Origin: Taenia hydatigena
Lineage: Eukaryota > Platyhelminthes > Cestoda > Cyclophyllidea > Taeniidae
Direction of reading: 5' to 3'
Assembly: GCA_036345935.2 (NCBI GenBank)
Contig: JADWOT020000005.1
Span: 868,001-932,000, forward strand
DNA: 64,000 nt
Position numbers and translations under genes: made by a program. The stretch's first letter is position 1. The number at the start of each line of letters is the position of its first letter. Positions 25,334 to 38,525 of the stretch are shown piece by piece. A model generated the notes under the pieces. That model did not search any database and was not told where the DNA came from. It saw nothing but the letters and a program-made list of their open reading frames with translations.

Positions 25334-25433
25334 NNNNNNNNNNNNNNNNNNNNNNNNNNNNNNNNNNNNNNNNNNNNNNNNNNNNNNNNNNNNNNNNNNN
25401 NNNNNNNNNNNNNNNNNNNNNNNNNNNNNNNNN
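25334..25433. other. Assembly gap of exactly 100 N
   Basis: One hundred Ns, the usual placeholder for a scaffold gap of unknown length. Sequence on its left (to 25333) is unrelated to either arm. Sequence on its right is homologous to the left arm from the first base. The join between the spacer and the right arm is therefore inferred by scaffolding and not read directly. Confidence 0.98.
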
Positions 25434-26161
25434 CAAATTTGAACCATGATTGCTTTGTTCCTAAATGCTAAAATTTGTGGCAAAGGTGGCTGTGTATGAT
25501 AGACGAATTTTTATTTAAATTTCGATGCCAGAGTAATTAATGTACCTGAGCGATAAATGACACCAGCTCCTCTTTCCACTACTCACAGTTTAAAACGAAC
25601 ATTAACTGTAGACAAATAGAATGCTACGAAATAAAAGGAGCACTGGATGTACATTAATCATGTCTCTTTTGGACATGCCATCGCCTTTACCCGTATTTGC
25701 CTTTACAGTTCTTGCTTACTTCTTTCGGGCGAAATTCATTTTCAATTTTCGCCAAAATCCTGAAAAATGGGGCGGTTCGTTTAATTTTGCATGCTATTAA
25801 GAAAATAAACCTGACATCTGCTGCATTATCTCTGACACTGATCTTAATTTAAAATTGTGGGTGTATTCACTGCTGATGACATTTCAGTAACCTTTAGTTA
25901 TATTTTCCTTATGCAGAGAGATAGTAAATATTTGAGGTTCATCTTTGCATAGAGCGTACTTTTTCTTCCTTACCATCATCGGCTTCAGTCCTCGCTCGTC
26001 GGAACTTATATCATCTAAAGAGGAATCCAGGTCCGTTTTAGGTTGGCTACTTGTTCAGTCGTACCTCCATAGATTCGCCACCTCGCCTATCACTTTCGAA
26101 GTCTTTTATTTGATATTTTGGCTTGGAAGGTGCGCTTATTCAAAACAAGTAAATCCCCTAA

Positions 26162-26210
26162 TTGCAATCCTGATGAAGCACAAAACTATCTAGGCCTATA
26201 ATTTATGCTT
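26162..26210. other. About 49-bp segment present only in the right arm
   Basis: The left arm joins the two flanks directly near 11380-11385, next to the ACCGG motif. It is one of several indels that separate the arms. The shift in pairing sum here is about 46. Confidence 0.7.
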
Positions 26211-29200
26211 CGCCTCCGGTATTTTGTCCGCGTTTTGTATTTTAAACTTTCTTCGTATATTAAAATACAGGCTACATTGGAAGAATTCTTAAATAATCTT
26301 AAGTGCTTTCAAAGTAGAGCATTTTATGGTATACATCCCAACTATGCGGAGTTTTTCGATCGCAGTCCATTTTAAGTGGATCTGCAATCCATTTTACAAC
26401 AACCGCTGGGTTCGGATACTTAATGATGACCTGCCAATAAAGTGGAATTCGCTACTTTCGACGATGCCATCATTCACTTCATGTCTCTTAGACAGCCTTA
26501 ATGGATAGCTATTTCTGATATTGTCTGTCGGATATTATTCAAAAGTCTTGCGCAAAATTAAAATGCTTTGTTCACATTAATCGTTGCATGCACGTCAGGT
26601 GTTTAAAATTTGCATGCATTTTGTGTGCCTCTATCCAATGAATAACTACAATTTCAGAGGGTCAGATAGCCGCAAATATTGCTCACATGCATGGATACTC
26701 GCCTCTTTACTAATGTGGACTTCTTTTGTGTTTACAACTGTTTCCAACCTGTCTGGATCCCTAGCATCTCAGAACGAAGCTAATTTGGTCAAAGAACCGG
26801 ACTTCACTCCACTTTACTGGCGTCGAGGCTCCGCTCAGCACTTATTGAGCAGCTTCGGGAAAAAGTGCAGCGGAAGAAAGTATTAACCCACCACGCGTCA
26901 ACATCTAACCACAATAATAGCTCGACCGACCATAGGAGCACTGCAAGTAAAAGGATCATACACATACTTTTTGGTGATGCGAGACTTATGGCGTGCTATT
27001 ACTAGCAAGATCTCTAAATAATATAGTGTCTTGGCAAATTTTCGACAAGTGCAATGTGATCGGTTAAATGCGCTTATCTAAGCGCACGTCAACTGTGTTA
27101 TGTTAAGAGACGACAACGGAATTCGAGAACTGCTACGCCTCCTTGCACTTCGCTCCTCACACCTGCGTCGTAAAAGCTGCCGCTCATTTCCTACTATTTG
27201 ACTGGTGATTTACGACGAAAAACCACTGTCATGTAAGAAATTATTTTATTATATCAGAGAGATCTATTCTCAAGCGTATCCTATCCGTGCTTCCCTATTG
27301 CTATCGCTGCAGGCAATGATTCCCACCCTAAGCAGGATGTCAGACAGTTCCATTCAAAATGAGCAAATATCGAGGATTCAAAGCCTCATTCCAAACAAAA
27401 CACGCCTAATAGAGCAAAGAGAACAAAAATCAAAATTAGACGGAATTTGACTTAGGTGATGTAAAGTTGCCCAAAGTGAAGCCATTTTAAGGCATATTAG
27501 ACAAACTAAGAATTTGAAATTTGAGTAGATTTTGGCTATGAAGTTCGTTGTACGCACCGCCAGCAAGCAGCCTAATGCACAAAATTTTCTGGTGATGCAC
27601 ACGTCCCTTATAAAGTGCTCTTTACAAGTGGTCAAGCATGCCCACAATTGTGCGTGCAGATGCTTGCTCTCCTCTCGCTCTCATTTTTCATTTTATGAAT
27701 TTATTGTCCTAGAATGAAGAATGTGCTTGCTCCTACCATGCGGCTACAATGTGCGTCCTTTAGTTTGATGGCCGTGAATGGGCGAAATGATGACCATTGG
27801 CAAGGGATCGATGTACTGCTTGTGGTGATTACATTTACTTGGTGCAGAGGTTTGTACTACTTAAGTGTTGGAAGTAGACGTCGATTTGTGAAAAAAAAGT
27901 TTAGGAATGTGTGGGCACAGACCAAAGTGTGTCATTTACATGGCTCTGGTTTCAGCGTCCGCCGCCTCTAAGCTGGACTCACTGAAAGGACGAATGTCTG
28001 GCTTTTGTGGTGCAATGAGGTAGAAAAGGGAGGTGGTTTTCATCAATTGTGCACAGCTAGTACACAATGTCATTAAAGATTTAAATGAATAACTTTCTTG
28101 CGCTAACGCCAAGGTCACTAGTTAAATTAGTGTGACAGAAAGGCAGCGTCCTCATCTCGTTTAGCGATTCCTTTTGATGGTGATGAACAATCAATGTCTT
28201 TGCATGAGTATGTGGTTAAATATACCACCTGAAATCTTTTAAATTGGAGCCACTTGGTGTTAATTCGCTTGCTGGAATCAAGACTGTTTGATTAGTAACC
28301 TTTAGTACAAGTAATGGTCAACAGATCTGCAACTTGATCTTGCATGCAATGGAGACTAATTGTCCTCACGATCAGATACCGTTGCTTATAGAAGGGACAA
28401 AGTGCAACCCTATTCCCACTTGCTGAGTTACTAACGACCTGTTGATGCTCTGCGATTTTTAGTAGTTGCTGTAATACGACAGCAAATCATAGCTATTAAA
28501 GTTGCAAAGGCAGATATATGATTATATATCTCATAGAAATACGACAATATACATCATCATTAAAGAGCATCTCTAGTGCGAATTCGTCTTCTAAAAAGCG
28601 GTCGGTTACACTGCTGAAGCCCCTACAAACTACGAAGAGCTTTACTTCATTCCGTCAAATCTCATCGGTATTATGTATGGCGATGCACTGCAATGCAATG
28701 ATACTACATAATCAAGAGACGGAAATAATTTTTAAGGGTAATTTTTGAATGCAACCAATACCGAAGTATAAATATATTAATTGTACATTCACTTGTCTAA
28801 GTTCCGGCGCATCTCTACGGGAATGTGCTCGAGTGCAAGCATTATCAGTAGACGTGCTCTTAATATATGAGGAGAATTTTGTAGTTGGTGCTATTCTTCA
28901 TCCTACTCAATGTTACTTGTGGAGGCAGATTTCGGCCCAATTATTTGGAAAATCAAAATTAAAGCACAGAATTTATGATGCATCATAATTATCGCAGTGC
29001 AAGGAATAGGGGTAGGGCTGTAGAAAATGGTAAACTTGAGCGATAGACAGTGCGCCAATGACCTTATCATTGTTTTAGGTTTTCGCAATGCCGCATGGTA
29101 CGAAAATTCCCTTCTACTTGGTGGAACTTGACATTAAGCATTGTCGATTGCAACAGCGAGTAGTAAACAGTCATTCTTCGAATGTTTACAGCGGAGTTAT

Positions 29201-32200
29201 GTTTGATGAACTCTGGGTAAGCAAAAGAGAGACATGAGTAATTTTACGTGAATTTATTGGTGCAATAATCATACTCCTAATTTTTAAGATTTTGCGCCTT
29301 AGAAGAGGCGTGGAAAGCAAATAACTCGATTTAATAACTATCGCATTTTAAGTTTTATTAGCTTTACACTTGTACCAGCATACGCCAGAACACGAAGGTA
29401 CGTGTGTTGATTTTGGTTGCCGCAGATCCCAAGTTACGCGGCGTTACAGCCAAGCATAACTTCAACTTTGGATTTCAGAAAGGGTTCATTGTCTAGGTCT
29501 GTGGTCAGCTCGCAGTGGACGTGAAACGCCTATTTTGCCTGTTTTGACTTGTGTTTAAAAACGTGGAGAAGCTGCAGTAAATAGTGCCTTTGCTATCACT
29601 CAAAGAGGGGACCAGCGCCCTAATCTAGTCTCATAGCCAATTGCTCGATCGTCCCCCACCTATCAGTTCGCATACAAAACATTTTAAATGCGACTGAAGC
29701 CTACTTAGGGCGGTGCCTTACTTCAGGTTTATTCTCTACGCCAAATAGCTTTAATTTATAGGTTTCCTCATAATTGCACTCAAAGTGCTTATCATTTACT
29801 TAAATACTGCTCAGTCATTTATCCTTATGGTTCGTATAATTGAAGTTGTGAGAAATAGAGGAAAAAGGTCCAAAATGTTTAAGTTGGATTCAGTTTATGA
29901 GTCATATTTGGCCGCTGCTCTAGTAAGTGAGGGTGCGTAAGTTTGGTCGTACAGTTCTATTTATTTGTTAGAGACCATTTGTACGTCAATTCAAGGACAA
30001 AAACGTAAAAAACGTAAAAAATATTGACGCAAAGCTAAATAATAAGATTGAATTCGTAAACCCGCCACTAACTGCGTCGGCCGAGTTCTTTTCAGGTGTG
30101 TCGTTATCTTGTAGCATTTAAAATGTATGCAAGTGAGTTTAGGTCAACAACGTTGGAATTAGTTTGATCGGCGCAATACTTGAGGAAAGTTGAGTTAGCG
30201 CAAGTAAAAGGAGTTCTTCAATCCTGTCTTTCACACCACATTACAGGTTGCAGCTACACTAGCAGTAACTATTTGTGAATGGTCACACAATGTGGTCATA
30301 TATAGTCGTAGTGATGCAGATAACTTGTCTTAACCCGCGCTTCCATCCCCTCATCTATGAACACACTTATCTCAACTTAGAGTGGACATCAAACGCTTGT
30401 GAATGGAAGAAGCATTTCCCCTATCAAACAAGATAATAATTTTGTGTTCCGTGTGCCGCAGTCGAGATACTTGTAGAATATCGAGAAACTGGCAAATATT
30501 GAAAAATAAATTGATGCTGCAAGTGCTCTCCTAGGATGAAGAAAATACACAGAAACTTCCTTTAAGTCTGTTCTTCTACTTCTGATTATCTGTGTATTTC
30601 AGTGTAGGGACGCGGTAGAAGATTTCGTATTCATGGACAATTGTGAATTTGTGCCTACTAAGAGTATCCAGAATATTTTGAGTCCGGTAACACGCATGCA
30701 TCCATTTAAGTGCAATAGTAACAACTAGAAACCCCTTCTTTACTACTGCCTGCGTTCGCAGCACATGTGGTCTGGCATATGGTCGACTCACCTAAGAACC
30801 AGTCATTCGATGATCATACAGGTGAAAGAGACGAAGAACTGTTAGAATGAGCATCAGCTTCCCATTTCCTATGAAAGGGCACACAAATCGGCCGCATCGT
30901 ATGTTGCACAGTGAGGAGGTGTTCGAAAAGTGCACCCAGATAAGGACACCTCTTGGAAGGCGATCTTCAGCGCAAACTCTTTCATGCTCGATATTAACAA
31001 GTGATTTGCCACTGAGTCGGCCCGGTTGACGCACTATAATTAATTAGACAATTACGACTAGGAGACTCCGAGCTGTGGTGACCTGCTGCTGCTTGATGGG
31101 TTGGCAATCCGAATTTTGTTTCGAATTAGCCTTCCTAATTACAACTCTCTTCTCCACCTCTCATGCTCAAGTGTATCATCAGCGCGTTCTAATAAAAGAT
31201 GCTCCTCAATTCCTCCCCATCTTCTTACTTCTGCTCCAAACATGCAGTATTTCCTGACTTCTTTTAAATAACTTCACTGACAGCAGCGTACCCAACAGAT
31301 CTCAAGTTTTATCCATTCACTCATCTCATACCTTTTAAAACCATGCTTACTCCTTCCCACCGAATTCAACCGCCCAAACAGAAGGCTATTTTCTCCGTTG
31401 CCTGGCCATCCATCCATACATATATCTAGGCCTTCGTAACTTCATTGAGTGGGGTGGACCCATGCCAAGCAAACAGCTCGAATCTTTTTCGCACGCCTTG
31501 CTTATTCATTTTAATAAAATATTGCACCCTCTTTTATCTTGATGCAAGAGCCATGATTTGCGTTAATTTCCTTTACGGCGGAACCTAGGTAAAATTAATG
31601 GAACAATCATGCACATTTGTTGCCGCTAAACTCCGATGGCATGACTCATTAGACCCTTTAGTAAACCAGAAGTTGTATGATACACGTGCGGGAGAAAACA
31701 AATTGCCCTATTGCAAGAATGGGTGGAAATACTGCCACACCCCTTATTGCCTTTATCTTATTTGAAGCAATAAGCACAATTTTTGATTTACACAACCTTT
31801 TGGGATGAACAAAACGATACACACACAAAGATGCCGTACTTTTAACAGAGAGTAGTTTCTAGCTTTGAATGTGGTTGGATCAAAATACTCCTACCTCGTC
31901 TATTTAGTGGTTTGTATGTAAAGCGATGGCGCGCACTCATTGAAGTCGTAGGAAAGGTAGTTGGTCGGTGTTGTGCCATTTAGCGGTGATTAATTTAACC
32001 TGCTTAAGGAATTATTTAATGAACGCCTGTCATCACAAGCTTGACAGTGTTATTGCTTTGGCCATTACTCTGCTGAGAAAGAGGAATCCTGCCTAGCCTC
32101 CTCCTCGTCCTTGTCTTTTACGCTCTCAACCACCTCGAAATTTTCTCCTTCGTAATTCCTTCCATCCTGATGGGCGCATAACATGCACTAATTCGCATTA

Positions 32201-35107
32201 TACGCCTAATAATGGCTGCTAATCCTCGTTACATTTCTCATATGCATAGATAACAGCCAATCAATTGGTAAAGCTCATTAATCTGGGTAGGGGATCTGGC
32301 GACCTTCTTGCAAGGAGGGACTATAAATGTCCGATGATACAATAACTTAGAGTCGAATATCCATGAAATGCACTTAAAGGGCAAAGAATAATCTGGCTCG
32401 CTCCTTGTCAGCCGACTTTACCGCAGCAATACCTACTGCTTAAATGGGCGCTTCCAGTGGCCGAACTGAACTCTTTAATGAGCGTTGACCACTGTGGTTT
32501 GTAAAGTAAACAAAGGTTTGCTGTTCGTGCTCTGATCTGCATTAGCAGGCGCAGAAATTTATTTTGAGCGACTCTAAATCATTAGCGTTACAAATGCCTG
32601 ACAGCGTGTGCAGTTCAGCTTTTGATAAAGAGACGCAGCAGCATTTCTCTGGTCACTCTTTACCTTCTTACAGTATGATACCTTGGCTGATTCGGAGAGC
32701 AAGTGCCAATCCGATTTCGGCATCTAAAAATATGGGAAAAAAGACCATATCGACGAAATCCTGATTTGAGTTACTACATGAACCATGCAACCATTTGGGT
32801 ATCGGCGTCATTACAGCATTATTGAAACACCGTTTGGGCGGATGTAAGAAGTGGTGCATAAACTATGCGCCATGTTACTAAGTGCATCACATCCTATTTT
32901 TGACAAGAAATGTTAATAAATCTGCCACAATTCATTTCGCAAAAATTATGGTGGGTGTGCGCTTTATGCTAATTGTGCATTAATAATTATCAGAATCTTT
33001 ACATCAAATAATCATTTTGGATGATCAACCCAAAAATTGATTTATTCGAGTGGTTGTAAGTCTCCTTAAGTGCAATTGACATTGTCACGATTTTGGCATG
33101 ACTTCAAGCACGTAAGCAGTTATAAATTCATGCCATGATGTCGGCACTCAACTTCGGCCCATCAAATCACGCGCAGATTTTATTTAAAGAAATTCTTGTC
33201 ATTTTTAATTAGGAAAGGGCAACATACCTGAACTTTCACCTCTTTTGCTCATTTTACGATGCTTTTGTAGTTCTTAGACAAAATATGAAAAGCGCAATCT
33301 TCTTCTGCCACCTTAGAACTTTTATCACAGTGGTTGACATTGCATGAATTGATAGTTGCCGCATTAAAGTTATTTGCGTAAATAAATGCCAAGGTATAAG
33401 TCAATGCTCACAAAGGCGTCCCAGAAGGAGTCCACATTTGCGAATCACTAAAATGTCTAAATAGAGATCATGATTTTTCGTTCTCGGAAGGACTTATGGC
33501 AATTCACGGGTACAATAACCGTTCGACCTTCTTCCGATTTGACAGCTTCTGTTTCCAACCAAGGCTTCCAACTTACCAGCTTGCTATGCAGTCCGAGAAT
33601 ACGACAAAGCTCTTTTGGTCTTTTTTAATCAGCACGTTAATTTTACCCAGCTAACTTGCGCATCGCTGCGTGTTTGACAAATCGTTTGCACCTTTTAGCG
33701 ATTTATTTCTCATGCACATTCCGTTGCTGCCCTGAATGATTTGACGATTTGCATTAGCCCAGCAGCTGATAAGCATGGTATGCACATGGCATCACTTTAA
33801 TAATGAGAGAGCTAAAATGCAGCCGCCTTAAAATAAATTTTAAAATCATTTTCTACATGTGTTCTTTCACTAATTCAGGCGAATCTTTTTCGCAGCAAGA
33901 CTAAATTTTTGGGCCAATGCAAAAATCACCAGACCGTATTGGCATGACATAAGCGAAAACATCTGCAAAAGCAGTGTAACCAACCTGCTTACGCTGTCAC
34001 GTACCTTCACCTGAGTAAATTAGGAGATTTAGGCCAAAGCGACCAACATTCTGCCCACGTCAGTCATATGTGTGCCATTCTGGCGCAAATATCGGTTACG
34101 GTTATTAAGGTAGAGTTCGCAACTGCACAGTTCCCAGTCACTGTGCCTTGGTTTTGGGAACTCTGTCTTTGCGCAGGGGTCCAGGAAGGGGTAAGCTAGT
34201 AGGGCCCTTGCATATCCGACCTGCCGCGGTGGAAATTGTGGCTACTGGAATGGATAGGGTTGAATGTGTAAAGACTTTCATGACTTTACGAAGTGTCTAG
34301 CTGGCAAATGTTTCGTTTAACCGTTCCAGGGTTGCAGTTGCATCGCTGGTAAAAGCTGCTGGAAATAAAATGACAATATCAAACTAAGGCGACTGGTGGC
34401 TCCGTCAACACGGCATATTCAGGTGGAGCGCTTCTCTCTATTTACTCGTCACCGGTTCGTGCCTTCTCACTAGATTCGCAATCACACCTGCTTTCTCGTC
34501 TCGCAATGACAACGTTTCCAGTTTCCCTTATCCGGCAACGCAAATACCCTACTTTTTGTAACTTTGCGATTAGTACCTCTTCATACCTCTGCACTCTGCT
34601 GATATCCTCATGCAAATGACAATATTCAGAACACAAGAACATTCTGAGCAGGATGTAGAGATAAAAGTAACCCAAGTTCAGAGCACACCTCTGCCCCACC
34701 CCATAAATTTATGATGGTTGTTTCGTCATAGGAGTGGGGCTTACTGGGCGATACTCACCAAAGAGATGCACTTAAGTAAACACATGCCAAATTTTAAAGC
34801 ACCGTTTCTGACACTTACCTTGTGGGTGTTCTCTGCTTTCGGTATTGGTGATTGTCTTCTTCCCTCTATTAGTGTGCATTCTTAATCATTCCATCTAAAA
34901 CAGTGGTACAGCTTTGTGCTGACACATCTTGTTGTTTGAAAAAGCATTGATTGCTTGACTAGGAATTGTGTATTACGAGCGAAGTGACTTGATTGTGAGA
35001 TGACTTCCACAACTCAGAACACACTCTGCCTTACGAACGATTAAACTAGCGCTGTTAGCTAGGTGGGAGTGTGGTTCTGCATAGTTTAGCTAGCTCTTCT
35101 CGGCCTT

Positions 35108-35475
35108 CAAATACAGACTTTTTGTCAGTAGTCTATCTAATCTATCCATTTTTTTCCAGTTTTTACCATACTTGAAAATGGTTCTTGAGGAGAAACCAAT
35201 GTGCACTAGTCGGTGATAAAATAGTCACTGCGTTGCTAGTGGACTAACAAAATAATGTGAAGTAAGATGAAAGTGAATAGGGCAAAAATATCCAATTCAA
35301 TGTGGCTTTCACATAAATTCTTGCGCAATGCTCTCACTCTACTGAGTGCCAGGTAAGTCGTTGTGGTCGACCCAGACGGATGAGCTGAAGTGCGTCAAAT
35401 GGTGGGTTTAGAGAGCTTCTAAGAGAGCCAGAGTGAGGCAAAGTCGCATCACTGGCTATGTGGTTCAGCCGTCTA
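35108..35475 (+). repeat. Repeat R1, copy in right arm
   Basis: Same-strand match to 37256-37620, about 2.15 kb downstream. Blocks such as ACTGAGTGCCAGGTA and GGTTCAGCC are shared with scattered substitutions and small indels. It is clearly more diverged than the two arms are from each other. Confidence 0.75.
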
Positions 35476-37255
35476 TTTTAACATTGTTGGGCAAAATCTC
35501 TACTATTGATAAATTGGATGTATGCAGACATGGGACAATTCGTATGGATTCGCAATTAACAGGACGAGGAGTATTTTCGGTTGCCGAATGTACAGTGCAG
35601 AGTTGTCGTTGCACCAAAAATGGTAAAATACAAAGTGCTTTCTGCTATACTTCTTATTAAACAGGGCAGGTTCTGATGCTTTTAAATGTTTTACTGACCA
35701 AAGCTTACATAGTGCAGCGGACAATTAGGAAGAGGAAGTTTTTGAAGAATTAAAACCACTTCCAGCCAGTCACAGCTTGCTTGCGTAGATTTTACCAAAA
35801 GCTATCGATAACTGCCTTTTTAGGTGGTTTATTGAGCTAAAGTTCTTCTAAGCAAAGCGAAGAGAGATAATATCTTTGCCATCACATTGCTCGTTCATTC
35901 CAAGTCACTAGCTTAGAGAAGCATTTGCACTGATGGTAGGATAGGTGAACAGAGTGGAATTATTTACAATTGCTTAATGCTGTGAGAGCGACTTAGTAAC
36001 ACAATAATGGGAGAAGAATTAAATAAGTAGGATGATTTGGAAGGCCAAATGAGCAGCTAATGATGAAACGTGTGCGTGAATTTACCAAGAGAGTCTTTAA
36101 AACGCCAGGCTCAAACATGTGCCAAGTTGGTGGTTGTAGTTGAGCCAAAGATATGAACTTCTACTTGTCGTGTGAAGCGGTCGAAGTAGACTTAGTGATC
36201 GTCACGGTGTAAACGAAACCCCACCTTTATCAGCCTAGCTGCAATTTTCAAAGTGGATTCTGCATCACTTCAAACAGCACGCACACCACTTTGCACACTG
36301 TCCAAAGGTCCATTTCTTACATCAATATGCCATTGCGAAGCTGCGTATGACTTAACGACAAGGCAGTAGCAAAGGACGTAAGACGTCATGCTAAATAATA
36401 CCCAGTTAACACTGCTGATTGAATTCAAAATGTTAACAAACGTATGTTGAAAAAGACCCCCGCCATTATGAGCAGGTACACCAAGTGAGGGATTAGTGTA
36501 GCCATGTATTCCTCACCTCAAGAACAGGAGATGCTGAGGTGGAGCCATGATGCGCTCTGCTGTCTTGCTTTACGAATGTTTTAGTTTAATTCAGCATAAC
36601 AGACTACCACTACCTTGCCGGTTGCAGGTAAGTGAATTTGTGGAGACGACCGTAGTAAGCACACGCAGTAGGGCAAGATAACCTCACGCTCCCGATTTTG
36701 GGCTTTGCAGTAAAAATTAGAGATTTGATAGCTCGGAAGAAATTAGTGCCGTTTCGACCATTTGATAATGCCTCTGCTGCATTCAAAACCAAGTCGTGTT
36801 GTCTGGCGTCCATCTCGTGTTTCGGTTAATACTCAAGCATGGTGTATTTGGTACTCTCTAAATTTTGATAGTCCTCATAAACAAGAGAAAGATTTGAAAT
36901 GATGGTAAATGCCACCGTGTCCACCACGCGGCCTCTCCTTCAAGTGGTTGCAGTGATGGGAGTAGCCAGCATCCACAACTTGACCGCCACGTGCAGCGAG
37001 AAATGGAAGCACGGCGAGGCCTCCTCTACAGCATGTGATAGCGCGGACTCATTCAATTACGGTAGGGTACCCGTATACAATAAAGAGAATACTGTGCATT
37101 GAATGCCTTTTTGATTACGAGAGCACGCAAAGTAGAATGGCAGTGAGCTCGACAGTTAAGTTAAATGAATTCACTTAAGGTAGCTACAGAAGAGATCCGG
37201 ACTGCTTGTTCAATCCTTTCAAGCCTTATTTGTCTCAATTTATTTAATCTAGTCT

Positions 37256-37620
37256 GAAAATGCAGACACATGATCAGTAGTCTGCCTTGTATCTAAATTT
37301 TTACGAATCTCTCCCATGTATGAAGGGTTTTTTCAGATAGAATTAATATACACGAATCAGTGATGCAATAGTTAGTGTTGCTGGTGGATTAACAAATTAA
37401 TACGAAGTAGATGAATGTGAATAGAGCAGAAATTCCCAATTCTATGTGACTTTCATATAGATTCTTGCACAATTCTCTCACTCAACTGAGTGCCAGGTAG
37501 GCCGTTGTGGTTGACCCAGACAGATGGGCTGAAGCGCGTCAAAGGGTGGGTTCAGAGAAGCTCCTAAGAAAGTTAAAGTGAAACAAATTACTCCACTGGT
37601 TATGCGGTTCAGCCAAGAAT
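37256..37620 (+). repeat. Repeat R1, diverged copy just outside the right arm
   Basis: Similar to 35108-35475 over about 365 bp, at perhaps 80-85% by eye. It lies directly beyond the last base of the right arm that can be compared. It is older than the arm duplication and noncoding as far as I can see. Confidence 0.75.
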
Positions 37621-38486
37621 TTCACCACGGTGGGGTAAACCTTATTAAATATGAATTGGAGCAAAAATTGAGGACTTAATTGGAGGCATAAAAGACTATG
37701 CAAATTTTAAAGGATGCGCGGGTGATGCGAATCCAGTGCCTTGTCGGCTCTATGTTCCTCAGGCCTGCAACATGCAGCAGTTGCGATTTGACTAAGAGTC
37801 GCAAAATTTAAGGTCATATTAATCAAATCTTGAAGATCGCAACGCGCCTTGAGAAGACCTTGAATATTATGTCTATCATTTGTCATTTTGAAGAGCAAGG
37901 TGAGTGCAATTCCTATTAAGAGAAATGGCTTCCCAACTATTTCCTTAATAATTACGTACTGACGGGCATTGTGTGGCTTCAGAATCAAAGGAATTGCAAT
38001 GCGCTCCCTAGTACGGCATGTTAATGTAGACCAAATCAGCCTAACTTGCACGACAAGTGGTGCTATATGCCATGCTTTACGAGTTGTGATTTTATTGCTG
38101 CAAGTGGCATCACCCAGTCATATGACCCAACCCATTCGTGACTACGATTGTGGCCGCCTAGTCCATGCAATCTAGCGTCACTGTATTGTTTGTCGTTTTC
38201 CGAGGTCTTAGGTGTGTGTTAACAACCTCACGGAAATCCATGCCAAGATAAACGAGATTAAAAGCACTATCAGCAAAACTTTTCACCATTATTTTAACAT
38301 AGAAGCTTGAACTTTTGCATTCTACATAAATTGAGCCTTTTCGCACACCATTGATAACGTGCCTGAAGTTTGGAGTTAAATCCACCCACTCAACCCATCA
38401 CGGATTGCACACTGTGAGCGTAACAAGAGCGCATTTTAGGTCAACACCAAGGCGTCTCGTAGGCTCATTTGAATGTGGGTTAGAGC
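37621..38486. other. Upstream of the oncosphere antigen gene
   Basis: Contains a 114-codon minus-strand open frame (37707-38051) whose C-terminal part has clustered cysteines (AACCRPEE). It has no start context, promoter or family match that I can see. Otherwise nothing is recognised. Confidence 0.35.
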
Positions 38487-38494
38487 TATAAAAG
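38487..38494 (+). promoter_or_regulatory. TATA box of the oncosphere antigen-like gene
   Basis: TATAAAAG, 39 bases before the start codon at 38526. That leaves a very short 5' leader, which is consistent with other compact candidates in this window. Confidence 0.65.
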
Positions 38495-38525
38495 CGTTAT
38501 GAGTTGTGAGGGCAATCCATTTAAC

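Larger units (their letters stand above)
25434..37250 (-). repeat. Right arm of the giant inverted repeat
   Basis: Reverse-complement copy of 1-12114. Its first base follows the 100-N gap and pairs with about 12114. Its last base that can be compared pairs with base 1, where the window ends, so the true outer limit is unknown. Divergence from the left arm looks like roughly 1.5% to 4% depending on the segment, by eye and not computed, plus indels of 1 to 329 bp. No gene is recognised. The frames 36899-37102 (+) and 36610-36813 (-) mirror those in the left arm. Confidence 0.95.
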
